Below are positions 1 through 7,375 of a stretch of DNA of 12,953 nt, in pieces. This DNA comes from Verrucomicrobiota bacterium (GTDB lineage Bacteria; Verrucomicrobiota; Verrucomicrobiia; Verrucomicrobiales; DEV007), in NCBI GenBank assembly GCA_013152075.1, contig JAADHD010000227.1, positions 6,378 through 19,330 of the forward strand, read 5' to 3'. Every line of letters begins with the position of its first letter. Within the stretch, counting starts at the first letter, position 1. The notes beneath the pieces were generated by a model. That model saw nothing but the letters and a program-made list of their open reading frames with translations. It was not told the DNA's origin and ran no database searches. A program made the position numbers and the translations under genes.

Positions 1-30
1 GACAATCAAGCCTTGGCCTGTGATCTTCCC

Positions 31-34
31 GGAG
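31..34 (+). promoter_or_regulatory. Shine-Dalgarno site that sets the start of the first gene
   Basis: GGAG lies 9 bases before the ATG at 44. It is one of the few clear Shine-Dalgarno matches in the window. It favours ATG 44 over the in-frame GTG at 20 and ATG at 35, neither of which has a comparable site. Confidence 0.5.
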
Positions 35-43
35 ATGAAAACG

Positions 44-1228
44 ATGACTGCTGCCAAAGGATTCGATATCCCCACCACCGCTGCCCGATTGCGCATTTAT
101 GTTTCGGTGCAAAAACGCTGCCTGAAAACCTTATCCGGCTGGTTCCTGTCCGTACCACACTACGAAGACAAATACAAAATAGGCTACCACCTCTTCGAAC
201 ACTGCGAACATGTCGGCATGTGGCGGCAACGCCTGGTTGAATTACGCGGAGGTAAACCCGACGCTTCCATTTCACCTGCACTTGCCCAATTACTAAACGA
301 AGTGAACGACGCTCCCGACGCCGACTCCATGATCGCTGCTTTGTATGGCATCATCATTCGCTCGTTACACACCACCCTCACCCAACACCTTGACGAAGCC
401 GACCCTTCCGCCAACGCTGCAGAGCTTCGTTTACTCAGACGCATTCTACCCGAACTGGAATCTCAACTCGACTGGTTTGAGCAACGTCCGGCAGGCCAAG
501 TAAATAACGACTGGTTGTCAGGGGTCCAAAATTTTCTAGATCTTCAAAATGACGGCCTGTTGGGCGAAGGCTCTTCCAGTGATCAGGTCAAAATCCCCAA
601 CAGCCGCCCTTTCCGCCGCCCCACCACCATCACCTTTGATGATCGTATCGGACACGAAAAGCTGATGCCTTACGAACAACGCGAGCAACTCAATTACGAC
701 GAATCATTGATCGAACAGTTCCGCATCTTTTTTAACGAATTCTACGCTGCGGGGTTCCTCGCCACCATTCTCTACGACGCGCTCGACGAAGGCGGATATC
801 CCTGGGAAATGATCACTGATTTTTCGCAGCACTTCTGGGATGAAGTGCGTCACAGTGAATTCGGCGCAATCCGTCTGAAAGAACTCGGCACCGAACCCAC
901 CGGATGCAATCTCACCCTTTTCCACGAGGCCGAAAACATGCCCATCCTTCACCGCATCGTTTATCTCACACGAGGACTCGAAGCCTATTTCATGCCGCGC
1001 AAGCAGCCGCGTGCCAAAACCTACCAGGACGCCGGTGATCTGCGCAGTCAGCTGTTTGCCGATCAGGACTGGTCCGATGAAATCAACCACGTGCGTTACG
1101 GCTCAAAATGGTCAGAACACCTGCTGGAAGACGATTACCGGACGCAGGATGACGTAATTGAGGAAATTAAACAACATCTGGGAAAAGTTCGCGGTGTTGA
1201 ATGCGTTGCAATTGCCGCTCCCTTCTGA
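44..1228 (+). CDS. Ferritin-like diiron-type protein, function unknown
   Basis: This is a soluble 394-residue protein with no signal peptide or membrane segment. Residues about 215-360 show the four-helix diiron carboxylate pattern: Glu232 in one helix, E267-V-R-H270 in the next, Glu313 in a third, and E346-I-N-H349 in the fourth. The spacing fits a ferritin-like bundle, and the last motif (DEINHVRYGSKW) resembles DUF455 proteins. The N-terminal part (about 40-145) is also helical and carries a second His/Glu cluster (E52-H-C-E-H56). Residues 165-215 look like a flexible linker. Families with this core bind two irons and act as oxidases, oxygenases or peroxide-handling proteins; which applies here cannot be told. 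It leads a same-strand series with the symporter genes, 42 bases before the next start. The start is ATG 44 because of the GGAG; the frame is open to the left window edge, so a longer N-terminus is not excluded. Confidence 0.72.
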   Translation: MTAAKGFDIPTTAARLRIYVSVQKRCLKTLSGWFLSVPHYEDKYKIGYHLFEHCEHVGMWRQRLVELRGGKPDASISPALAQLLNEVNDAPDADSMIAALYGIIIRSLHTTLTQHLDEADPSANAAELRLLRRILPELESQLDWFEQRPAGQVNNDWLSGVQNFLDLQNDGLLGEGSSSDQVKIPNSRPFRRPTTITFDDRIGHEKLMPYEQREQLNYDESLIEQFRIFFNEFYAAGFLATILYDALDEGGYPWEMITDFSQHFWDEVRHSEFGAIRLKELGTEPTGCNLTLFHEAENMPILHRIVYLTRGLEAYFMPRKQPRAKTYQDAGDLRSQLFADQDWSDEINHVRYGSKWSEHLLEDDYRTQDDVIEEIKQHLGKVRGVECVAIAAPF

Positions 1229-1270
1229 TATGGGTTTCGCTTCACTTCTGAGCAAACCATCCCAATCATT

Positions 1271-1546
1271 TTGAATTCATCCACTTCATCCTCTGACCGG
1301 CGCCGTTTCCTCGGACGTCTCTTCTTCGGAATGTTTGTCCTCGCCCTCGTCATGGGCCCCGGACCAGGCATATATCTCATCAATCCGGATCCCGGCGATC
1401 CTGAAGCGCTGCGTTCCATCTTCGGCATGCCCATCATCTACGTGTGGGCGTCCTTCTGGTTCATCGTCCAGGCCTCGGCTGTCGCTCTGTCCTATTTTCT
1501 GATCTGGAAATCCTCCCCTGAGTCCTCTGAAACCACTGAAGCCTGA
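1271..1546 (+). CDS. Small two-helix membrane protein, DUF3311-like symporter partner
   Basis: This is a 91-residue protein with a basic N-terminus (RRR at 10-12), a membrane helix at about 13-35, a short Gly/Pro-rich loop (GPGPG) and a second helix at about 53-78. The stretch FGMPIIYVWASFWF resembles the GxPfxxxW region of DUF3311-type proteins, which commonly precede sodium:solute symporter genes. Its stop TGA shares one base with the symporter ATG (TGATG), so translational coupling and a role as accessory subunit are likely. The start is uncertain: TTG 1271 is the only usual initiation codon giving a full first helix, no Shine-Dalgarno is visible, and the next ATG (1331) would cut into helix one. 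The frame is the same as that of the preceding gene, with only the TGA at 1226-1228 between them. Confidence 0.7.
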   Translation: MNSSTSSSDRRRFLGRLFFGMFVLALVMGPGPGIYLINPDPGDPEALRSIFGMPIIYVWASFWFIVQASAVALSYFLIWKSSPESSETTEA

Positions 1547-3219
1547 TGAACTTTTTACTTCTACTCGCCCAGGCCCAGACAGCTGTTCCAGCTGAAAATG
1601 GAGACACCGCTTCCGAACTCAGCAGAATCGGCATCATCGTGATGATCGTCTATATGATCATCCTGCTCGCCCTCGGCGTCATCGGTTGGATGCGCAGCAG
1701 CAACACCGAAGAGGATTTCTACCTCGCCGGTCGCGGACAGGGATTTCTAGTCACCGTCATGACCATCATGGCGACCTTCTTTTCCAGCGCTGCCATACTC
1801 GGCATCCCGGGCAACGTTTACAAAGAAGGTGTCGCATTTGTCCTGTTCACCATGAACCTTCCCTGCGCCGGTGCCTGTATTTATCTACTGGGAAGCAAAA
1901 TCCGCCGCATCGGACAGAAACGCAAATACGTCACCCAGGGCGATATGATATCCGATTATTACGGTGATGTTCCCGCCGTCCGGCTGGTCGTAGCCCTGAT
2001 CGGGTTCTGCTACGTGCTGCCTTACATCATCATGCAGATCAAAGCGGGCGGATACCTCGCCCAGGGAATGTTCCCCGACGCCGCCGACCTCAATATCTTT
2101 GGCCATCAAATGCCCATCTTCCAGGTGGGAGCCACCGCTCTTTCCCTGGTCACCATGTTCTACGTTCTCATCGGAGGCATGCGCTCGGTTGCGTGGACCG
2201 ATGTTCTCCAAGGCGTGCTGCTTCTAAGCGGGATGCTCCTTGCCGCGGTCGCCACCATCGTGGCCCTCGGCGGTTTCGGTGGATACTTTGAAAAAGTCGC
2301 CGAGCTACCTCCCGAAGCCCTGTCCCTGCCCGGAGCGACCGGAGCTTACCCGGCATGGAAACTGATGACCGTTGCTGTATTTGCTTCGATCGGTTCCCTG
2401 GTGCAACCCGCCCAATGGATTCGTATGTATGCCGCCAGCAGCGACGCGATCCTGAAAAAAAGCTCACTCGTCTTTGCTGTCGTTTTGCCCTCCTGCTTTA
2501 TTTTTGGCATCATGCTGGTCGCTCTCGCCGGACGAGCCATTTATCCACCTGAAATGGTCGACGGAGAACTCGTCGCCCACTCGTTTGTCGGCTCTTTTGA
2601 CCAGATCGTCATCGTCATGATCAAGGAACAACTACCTGCTATGATGGGAGGCGTTGGCCTGGTTCTGGTTGCAGTCATCCTGGTCGCCGTGCTCGCCGCA
2701 TCCATGTCCACCGCCGACAGCAACCTTCACGCCCTTTCCGCCGTCTTCACTCGTGATATTTATGACCGCCTGCTACGTCCGAGTGGCACGCAAAACGAAC
2801 GAGCCTGGGTCAGTCGAGCGGTCATCGTGGTCGCTACCCTGCTCGCCTTGTGGTTAGTCAACGCCGGACATGAGAATGAAGCCTTCAAACCTCTGAACAT
2901 GATTGCCAGTCTGATGTTTGCCGCGATTGGGTTTTCCTGCCAGTTGTTACCCGCCACCGTGGATATGTTATTCATTCGCAAGGGCACACGCGCCGGAGTT
3001 GTCTCGGGCATGCTTGCCGGAGTAGCCACCATATTTCTGTTCAAATTATACTCACCCTTTGCTGACAGCGAAACTGCCCAGTCATTCACCCGTAATCTCG
3101 ACCTCGGCCTGATCGGATGCACGGTGAACGTTATCGTCTTCGTTATCGTATCAAAATTCACCCCGGCCCTTGATCGTGAACACATCGCCCAGCTGTCGAA
3201 AGACATGGACGGCAAATAA
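1546..3219 (+). CDS. Sodium:solute symporter (SSS family)
   Basis: This is a 557-residue inner-membrane transporter with about 13 hydrophobic segments, which is the usual SSS size and layout. SSS hallmarks are visible: FYLAGRGQG at 58-66 after the first core helix, GGMRSVAWTDVLQGV at 210-224, and AASMSTADSNLHALS at 384-398, which holds the Ser/Thr residues expected at the Na2 site. Family members use the sodium gradient to bring in sugars, amino acids, vitamins or organic acids. The signature resembles the pantothenate/organic-acid branch, but substrate cannot be read from sequence. It overlaps the small membrane protein gene by one base and is followed after 15 bases by an enolase-superfamily gene. 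That context suggests the imported compound is the enzyme's substrate or a relative of it. Confidence 0.93.
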   Translation: MNFLLLLAQAQTAVPAENGDTASELSRIGIIVMIVYMIILLALGVIGWMRSSNTEEDFYLAGRGQGFLVTVMTIMATFFSSAAILGIPGNVYKEGVAFVLFTMNLPCAGACIYLLGSKIRRIGQKRKYVTQGDMISDYYGDVPAVRLVVALIGFCYVLPYIIMQIKAGGYLAQGMFPDAADLNIFGHQMPIFQVGATALSLVTMFYVLIGGMRSVAWTDVLQGVLLLSGMLLAAVATIVALGGFGGYFEKVAELPPEALSLPGATGAYPAWKLMTVAVFASIGSLVQPAQWIRMYAASSDAILKKSSLVFAVVLPSCFIFGIMLVALAGRAIYPPEMVDGELVAHSFVGSFDQIVIVMIKEQLPAMMGGVGLVLVAVILVAVLAASMSTADSNLHALSAVFTRDIYDRLLRPSGTQNERAWVSRAVIVVATLLALWLVNAGHENEAFKPLNMIASLMFAAIGFSCQLLPATVDMLFIRKGTRAGVVSGMLAGVATIFLFKLYSPFADSETAQSFTRNLDLGLIGCTVNVIVFVIVSKFTPALDREHIAQLSKDMDGK

Positions 3220-3234
3220 ATCGATCGACTCAAA

Positions 3235-4716
3235 ATGAACTCCATCCGCGTCCTCAAAGTCGATTTCCATGTCGTCCACATGAGGACGCGATTCCCCTTC
3301 CGTTACGGCATCGCCTCTATGTCAGAGGTTCCGCATCTCTTCCTGCGCGCCGAACTCGAGGTCGATGGAGAAAACGCAATCGGCATCAGCGCCGAAGGCC
3401 TGCCGCCCAAATGGTTCACCAAAATCCCGGAAGCCACGCCCGAAGATGAGCTGACAGGCATGCTCGATAGCATCACCCATGCTGCCCGAACTGCTGAAAC
3501 CATCAACGAGCAGGACAGCCCATTCAAATTCTGGCAGGAATTATACCGACGTCAGCATGAGTGGGCCGCTGAAAACAACATCCCTCCGCTGCTTTCCCAA
3601 TTCGGAGTCAGCCTGATCGAACGTGCCCTGATCGATGCCTTCTGCCGGGTAAAAGATACAACTTTTGCCCAGGCTTTAACGGAGAACCGTTTCGGCATAC
3701 ATCTCGACGAATTGCACCCGGAACTCGACAGCCGTGAACCCGCCGACTTCCTACCTGCCCCCGGCAGCCAACAACCCACTCGCCTCGCTCGCCACACCGT
3801 CGGCCTGTCCGACCCACTCACCGATGCAGAGATCAGCGATGAAGATCGCATCGACGACGGACTGCCTCAAGCACTGGAAGATTGCATCCAGACTTATTGG
3901 TTGAGCTGGTTCAAAGTCAAAATCTGTGGTGACCTAAAAACTGACCTCGATCGGATGGCCGCCCTGGCAAAACTTTTCGCCAAACATGTTCCCGCTTATC
4001 ACTTCACTCTCGATGGCAACGAACAGTTCAAAACCATCGAAGCCTTTCATACTTATTGGCTACAATGTGCCAGCGATCCAAGACTGAAGGAATTCCTCTC
4101 GCCCGGCCACCTACTCTTCATCGAGCAACCTCTGCACCGTGACGAAGCCCTTGCCGATCACGTAGCCGATGGAATCAAGTCGTGGACAGATGCCCCGCCT
4201 TTCATCATCGATGAATCCGATGCCAGCCTGCAATCATGCGCGCGCGCGCTGACACTGGGTTACGCCGGAACCAGTCACAAAAACTGCAAAGGCGTTTTCA
4301 AGAGCATCGCCAACGCCTGCTTACTGAAACATCACTTACAGCAAAACCCAAACGGTCCGCTCCCCATTCTCAGCGGCGAAGACCTCGTCAATGTAGGACC
4401 GGTTGCCCTACTGCAAGACCTCACCGTCATGCATGCTCTCGGAATCAAACACGTGGAACGCAACGGTCATCACTACATGCGCGGGCTCAGTGCTTTTCCT
4501 CCAGCAGTGCAATCACAAACACTACGCGATCACGGCGATCTCTATCGCCCGGGACCGGAGCAGATACCCTGCGTCCATATCGAGAATGGAAAAATCAACA
4601 TCCAGAGCCTACTGGACGCCCCTTTTGGAATTTCCTTTCGCATCGATGAAATCATGCCGGATTGGAATTGGCTTACCAGTGATGAAATCAACCTTTCCCA
4701 CTTACTGAACCAATAG
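3235..4716 (+). CDS. Enolase-superfamily enzyme (mandelate racemase/muconate lactonizing-like), enlarged
   Basis: This is a 493-residue cytoplasmic protein, about 100 residues longer than typical mandelate racemase/muconate cycloisomerase relatives. The barrel motifs appear in order: K227-V-K229 (KxK, proton-abstracting lysine), D260-G-N-E263 (first Mg ligand), E297-Q-P (second), D326-E327-S (third), then SHK349NCK352G, aligned with the sixth-strand catalytic lysine of the cycloisomerase/epimerase group. SGEDLVN at 380-386 would be in strand seven. The N-terminal capping domain includes the 20s-loop region FPFRYGIASMSEVPHL. The extra length is mainly an acidic, Pro-rich insertion at about 155-210 before the barrel. 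Such enzymes abstract a proton next to a carboxylate, giving racemisation, epimerisation or dehydration of sugar acids, amino-acid derivatives or similar. The exact reaction is unknown. ATG 3235 lacks a Shine-Dalgarno. It sits 15 bases after the symporter and converges with hemW. Confidence 0.83.
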   Translation: MNSIRVLKVDFHVVHMRTRFPFRYGIASMSEVPHLFLRAELEVDGENAIGISAEGLPPKWFTKIPEATPEDELTGMLDSITHAARTAETINEQDSPFKFWQELYRRQHEWAAENNIPPLLSQFGVSLIERALIDAFCRVKDTTFAQALTENRFGIHLDELHPELDSREPADFLPAPGSQQPTRLARHTVGLSDPLTDAEISDEDRIDDGLPQALEDCIQTYWLSWFKVKICGDLKTDLDRMAALAKLFAKHVPAYHFTLDGNEQFKTIEAFHTYWLQCASDPRLKEFLSPGHLLFIEQPLHRDEALADHVADGIKSWTDAPPFIIDESDASLQSCARALTLGYAGTSHKNCKGVFKSIANACLLKHHLQQNPNGPLPILSGEDLVNVGPVALLQDLTVMHALGIKHVERNGHHYMRGLSAFPPAVQSQTLRDHGDLYRPGPEQIPCVHIENGKINIQSLLDAPFGISFRIDEIMPDWNWLTSDEINLSHLLNQ

Positions 4717-4717
4717 C

Positions 4718-5854
4718 TCACCCAATTAACTCCAGAGCAACCGTATCCGCGAGCGGCTTCCCTTTTTCAGTCAGCAGAACCCTCCCCTCGCGCTCCTTGA
4801 TCATTCCTTCATTAATGAGCATCTGACGATCCACTTCTCCGTTCATATCGATCACGTCGAGCGGCACTCCGCCAGCCGTTCTCAATTGAAGCGCGATCAA
4901 CTCCATCCGTTTCTGATCCCTCGTTAATCTCTCACACTCATCTTTTTCAGCCCAGCCATCTTCTCTCATTTGCCTTACATAAGCAGCTGTATCCGCGACA
5001 TTTTTCCAACGCTCCGAACCTATTGTCGACACTGCTCCAGGCCCAATGCCGAGATAATCCCGTCCCGCCCAATAGGCTTGATTGTGCTTTGATTCCGCAC
5101 CTGGTCGAGCGTAGTTGGAAATTTCGTAATGGCGATAACCGGAAGATTCCAGCTTTGCAATCGCTGCATGAAACTGCAAGGCATCCTCATCGGAGTCCTC
5201 ACGAAACCGCCCCGCTTGCAATTGTTTGAAAAAATCCGTGTCCTCTTCATAGGTCAAATTGTAAGCAGAAACATGTTCTGCTTGCAAAGCGATTACCTGA
5301 TCAAGATCAGCTTCCCATTGCGCCAGCGACTGATCAGGCACGGAAAACATCAGGTCGATATTCAATTGATCAAAACCCACTTCACGTAGAATAGAAAATG
5401 CCTCCCGAGCCTCTTCCGGCGAGTGTTCACGGCCAAGCAAACGCAGGGTTTCCGGATGCCATGATTGAACCCCCAAACTGATACGGTTCACCCCATGATC
5501 ACGCAACAAGCTTGCTTTATCATAATTAAAAGTCGCCGGATTTGCTTCGAAGGTCCACTCCTCCACCGCAGATAAATCCAGACGCTTATGAAGCCCCTCC
5601 AGTAAACGTCCGAGATGCTTTCGACTCAATAAAGTCGGTGTCCCTCCACCAAAATACAAAGTCTTCGGCATTATCTCAAGCCCCTTTGTGCTGACCTCCA
5701 CTTCATCAAGCAGAGCCTCGACAAAAGCAGCATTCGCTAACTTTCCCGGCGTGTGTTTGTAAAAGGCGCAGTAAGGACAAATCTGCGCACAAAACGGAAT
5801 ATGAAAATACAGGTGTTCAACCCTATTCGTTACCATTTTTTTATCGCAACTCAC
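4718..5854 (-). CDS. hemW: Radical SAM heme chaperone HemW
   Basis: This is a 378-residue cytoplasmic protein of normal HemW length. Its HIPFC-AQI-C-PY-C-AF motif gives the 4Fe-4S cysteines C22, C26 and C29. The Phe at 31, where true coproporphyrinogen dehydrogenase (HemN) has a fourth Cys, points to HemW. Other family motifs are YFGGGTPT (67-74), RISLGVQS (124-131), HYEISNYARPG (242-252) and YLGIGPGA (267-274). HemW delivers heme to respiratory haemoproteins; it is often mis-annotated as HemN. It has no second cysteine cluster, so it is not a sulfatase-maturing enzyme despite its neighbour. The GTG at 5854 was chosen because it overlaps the sulfatase stop in the coupling arrangement GTGA; the in-frame ATG at 5836 is the alternative and has no better ribosome site. 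The stop lies one base from the convergent enolase-family stop. Confidence 0.93.
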   Translation of the reverse strand: MSCDKKMVTNRVEHLYFHIPFCAQICPYCAFYKHTPGKLANAAFVEALLDEVEVSTKGLEIMPKTLYFGGGTPTLLSRKHLGRLLEGLHKRLDLSAVEEWTFEANPATFNYDKASLLRDHGVNRISLGVQSWHPETLRLLGREHSPEEAREAFSILREVGFDQLNIDLMFSVPDQSLAQWEADLDQVIALQAEHVSAYNLTYEEDTDFFKQLQAGRFREDSDEDALQFHAAIAKLESSGYRHYEISNYARPGAESKHNQAYWAGRDYLGIGPGAVSTIGSERWKNVADTAAYVRQMREDGWAEKDECERLTRDQKRMELIALQLRTAGGVPLDVIDMNGEVDRQMLINEGMIKEREGRVLLTEKGKPLADTVALELIG

Positions 5855-7317
5855 AACTCTGGAAATACCGCTTTCAAGTCAAAAGTATCGCCGGTCTCTT
5901 GCTGCAATTCCAGCAATCGAGCAAACAACTTTTTCGCCCGCTCCTTATTCCCTGGAAAAATATCCGTCATCTCCAAGGGATCCTTTTTCACGTTAAACAG
6001 CAGGGCCTTTGGTGCCCGGGGATACAAGATCAGCTTATAATCACCTGCCACCACAGCCCTCTGCCCGGTTAGATAAGCACCATAAATCGCATCGCGCGCG
6101 CCATCGGTTTTCCCATCCAGCAAAGGCAGCAAGCTCTGGAATTGCACGTGCTCGGGAATTTTAGCTCCCGCCAGTTCCAGACTGGTCGGCATCACATCCT
6201 GCAGGTACACCCGAGTATCAATACGCTTGCCCTTCTCCACGCCCGGCCCCACCACCATCATCGGCACCCGCAGGCTATGCTCGAACATATTCTGTTTTCC
6301 CATCAACCCATGCTCCCCGATCGCCAATCCGTGATCAGCAGTAAAAAATATCCAAGTGTTGTCCGCCCGACCACTTTCATCCAAAGCTTTCAAAATCCGT
6401 CCAATCTGCACATCCATGTGCGTGATCAATGCATAATATTCCTGACGGTTAACTTTGATCGCATGTTCCGTTCGCGGAAAAGGAGCCAGTCTTTCATCGC
6501 GAAGTTTACGCCCGCTGTTCATCTCTTCATTCCATGGATACTCCGGCAAAAAGTTTTTCGGTACAGCAACTTTATCCAGTGGGTATTTATCGACAAACTC
6601 CTTCGGCGCCTGCCGCGGATCATGCGCCGCATTAAAAGCTATATACATGAAAAAAGGATTGCCCGAAATCTTCGCCATCTGCAGATACTCTTCCGCATCA
6701 TCTGCCACGATCTCGCTCCAGTGACGCCCCCCCTTCCAGAACCCACCGAATTTTTTATCGTAGGGACTCCAGACATCAGGCTTGCCGTCAATCGGGCGAT
6801 TGTATCCCTCCGGCGTCTGATTCGGCATGCCCGGACGAATGTTACGCGACACTTTGAAAATCTCGTCAGCCTTGGCTTTGACATGCCACTTACCGGTGAA
6901 GTAAGTATCGTAACCCGCCTTGGCCATCAACTGCGACCACATCCAGCCTTTCTTCTGGAAATTTGGATAAGGGTTATTGCTAGCCTTTTTTCCTTTTTTC
7001 CTGGCCCCTAGCATATCCGCTGCCTGTTGCGCTTTCCACACATACAAACCGGTGTTCAGCATGTGACGACTAGCCACACAAACTGCACCACTCCACGAAC
7101 CCATATTATAAGCACGGGTAAAAGTCGTACCGTTTTTAACCAATCGATCGAGATTAGGAGTCTCAATCTCATCATTACCTAAAGCATGAATTGTCGAGAA
7201 AGCCTGGTCATCAGCGAATATGAAAAGAATGTCCGGGGCCTTATCCGCAGCGTTCAAAACACACGTAGATGAAAAAATGCCCAAGACAGTAAGAGTAAAT
7301 ACAGTTTTTAGCTTCAT
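5851..7317 (-). CDS. Secreted type I sulfatase (formylglycine-dependent)
   Basis: This 488-residue hydrolase would cleave sulfate esters from carbohydrates or other organic sulfates outside the cytoplasm. Residues 1-23 form a Sec signal peptide (MKLK, hydrophobic core, LNA before the cut). FADDQ gives metal ligands D36 and D37. C80-V-A-S-R84 is the modification motif where Cys80 becomes formylglycine. TGKWH (141-145) and AHD (231-233) are further active-site residues, and TADHG (326-330) plus GK (340-341) complete the metal/sulfate site. Length and C-terminal region are normal, so it appears intact. The alanine in CxASR, instead of the commoner proline, still fits the C/S-x-P/A-x-R consensus. 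The exact substrate is unclear. ATG 7317 was chosen because it creates the signal peptide; the open frame upstream to 7467 is basic and lies in the neighbouring gene. It follows the cytochrome gene by 58 bases and overlaps hemW by 4. Confidence 0.93.
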   Translation of the reverse strand: MKLKTVFTLTVLGIFSSTCVLNAADKAPDILFIFADDQAFSTIHALGNDEIETPNLDRLVKNGTTFTRAYNMGSWSGAVCVASRHMLNTGLYVWKAQQAADMLGARKKGKKASNNPYPNFQKKGWMWSQLMAKAGYDTYFTGKWHVKAKADEIFKVSRNIRPGMPNQTPEGYNRPIDGKPDVWSPYDKKFGGFWKGGRHWSEIVADDAEEYLQMAKISGNPFFMYIAFNAAHDPRQAPKEFVDKYPLDKVAVPKNFLPEYPWNEEMNSGRKLRDERLAPFPRTEHAIKVNRQEYYALITHMDVQIGRILKALDESGRADNTWIFFTADHGLAIGEHGLMGKQNMFEHSLRVPMMVVGPGVEKGKRIDTRVYLQDVMPTSLELAGAKIPEHVQFQSLLPLLDGKTDGARDAIYGAYLTGQRAVVAGDYKLILYPRAPKALLFNVKKDPLEMTDIFPGNKERAKKLFARLLELQQETGDTFDLKAVFPEL

Positions 7318-7326
7318 TTGCTTATT

Positions 7327-7354
7327 ATTATCACGATTCAAGTTTTTTGGTAAA
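7327..7354 (-). promoter_or_regulatory. Candidate promoter for the sulfatase gene
   Basis: On the - strand, TTTACC (7354-7349) and GATAAT (7332-7327) are separated by 16 bases, with 4/6 and 5/6 matches to sigma-70 boxes. The -10 box ends only 9 bases before the sulfatase ATG, so a transcript from it would be almost leaderless. This agrees with the lack of a Shine-Dalgarno. It is a visual match in AT-rich DNA and may be chance. Confidence 0.28.
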
Positions 7355-7375
7355 GTTATGCCTTCGTGGCTCTCT

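Noticed and set aside
1226..1228. TGA as a selenocysteine codon joining the first two genes.
   Set aside because: No SECIS-like hairpin was seen just after it, and both proteins look complete alone.
2760..3281. 173-codon frame opposite the symporter 3' end.
   Set aside because: It mirrors the symporter codons and has no recognisable domain or start signal.
4238..4247. GCGCGCGCGC run as a Z-DNA or regulatory element.
   Set aside because: It is ten bases inside enolase-family coding sequence and explained by Ala/Arg codons.
4718..5854. Radical SAM gene beside the sulfatase as an anaerobic sulfatase-maturing enzyme.
   Set aside because: It has only one Cys cluster and clear HemW motifs; the C-terminal cysteine clusters of anSME are missing.
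6142..7011. 289-codon open frame opposite the sulfatase.
   Set aside because: It is antisense to conserved active-site coding and has His/Arg-rich, non-domain sequence, so it is read as a shadow.
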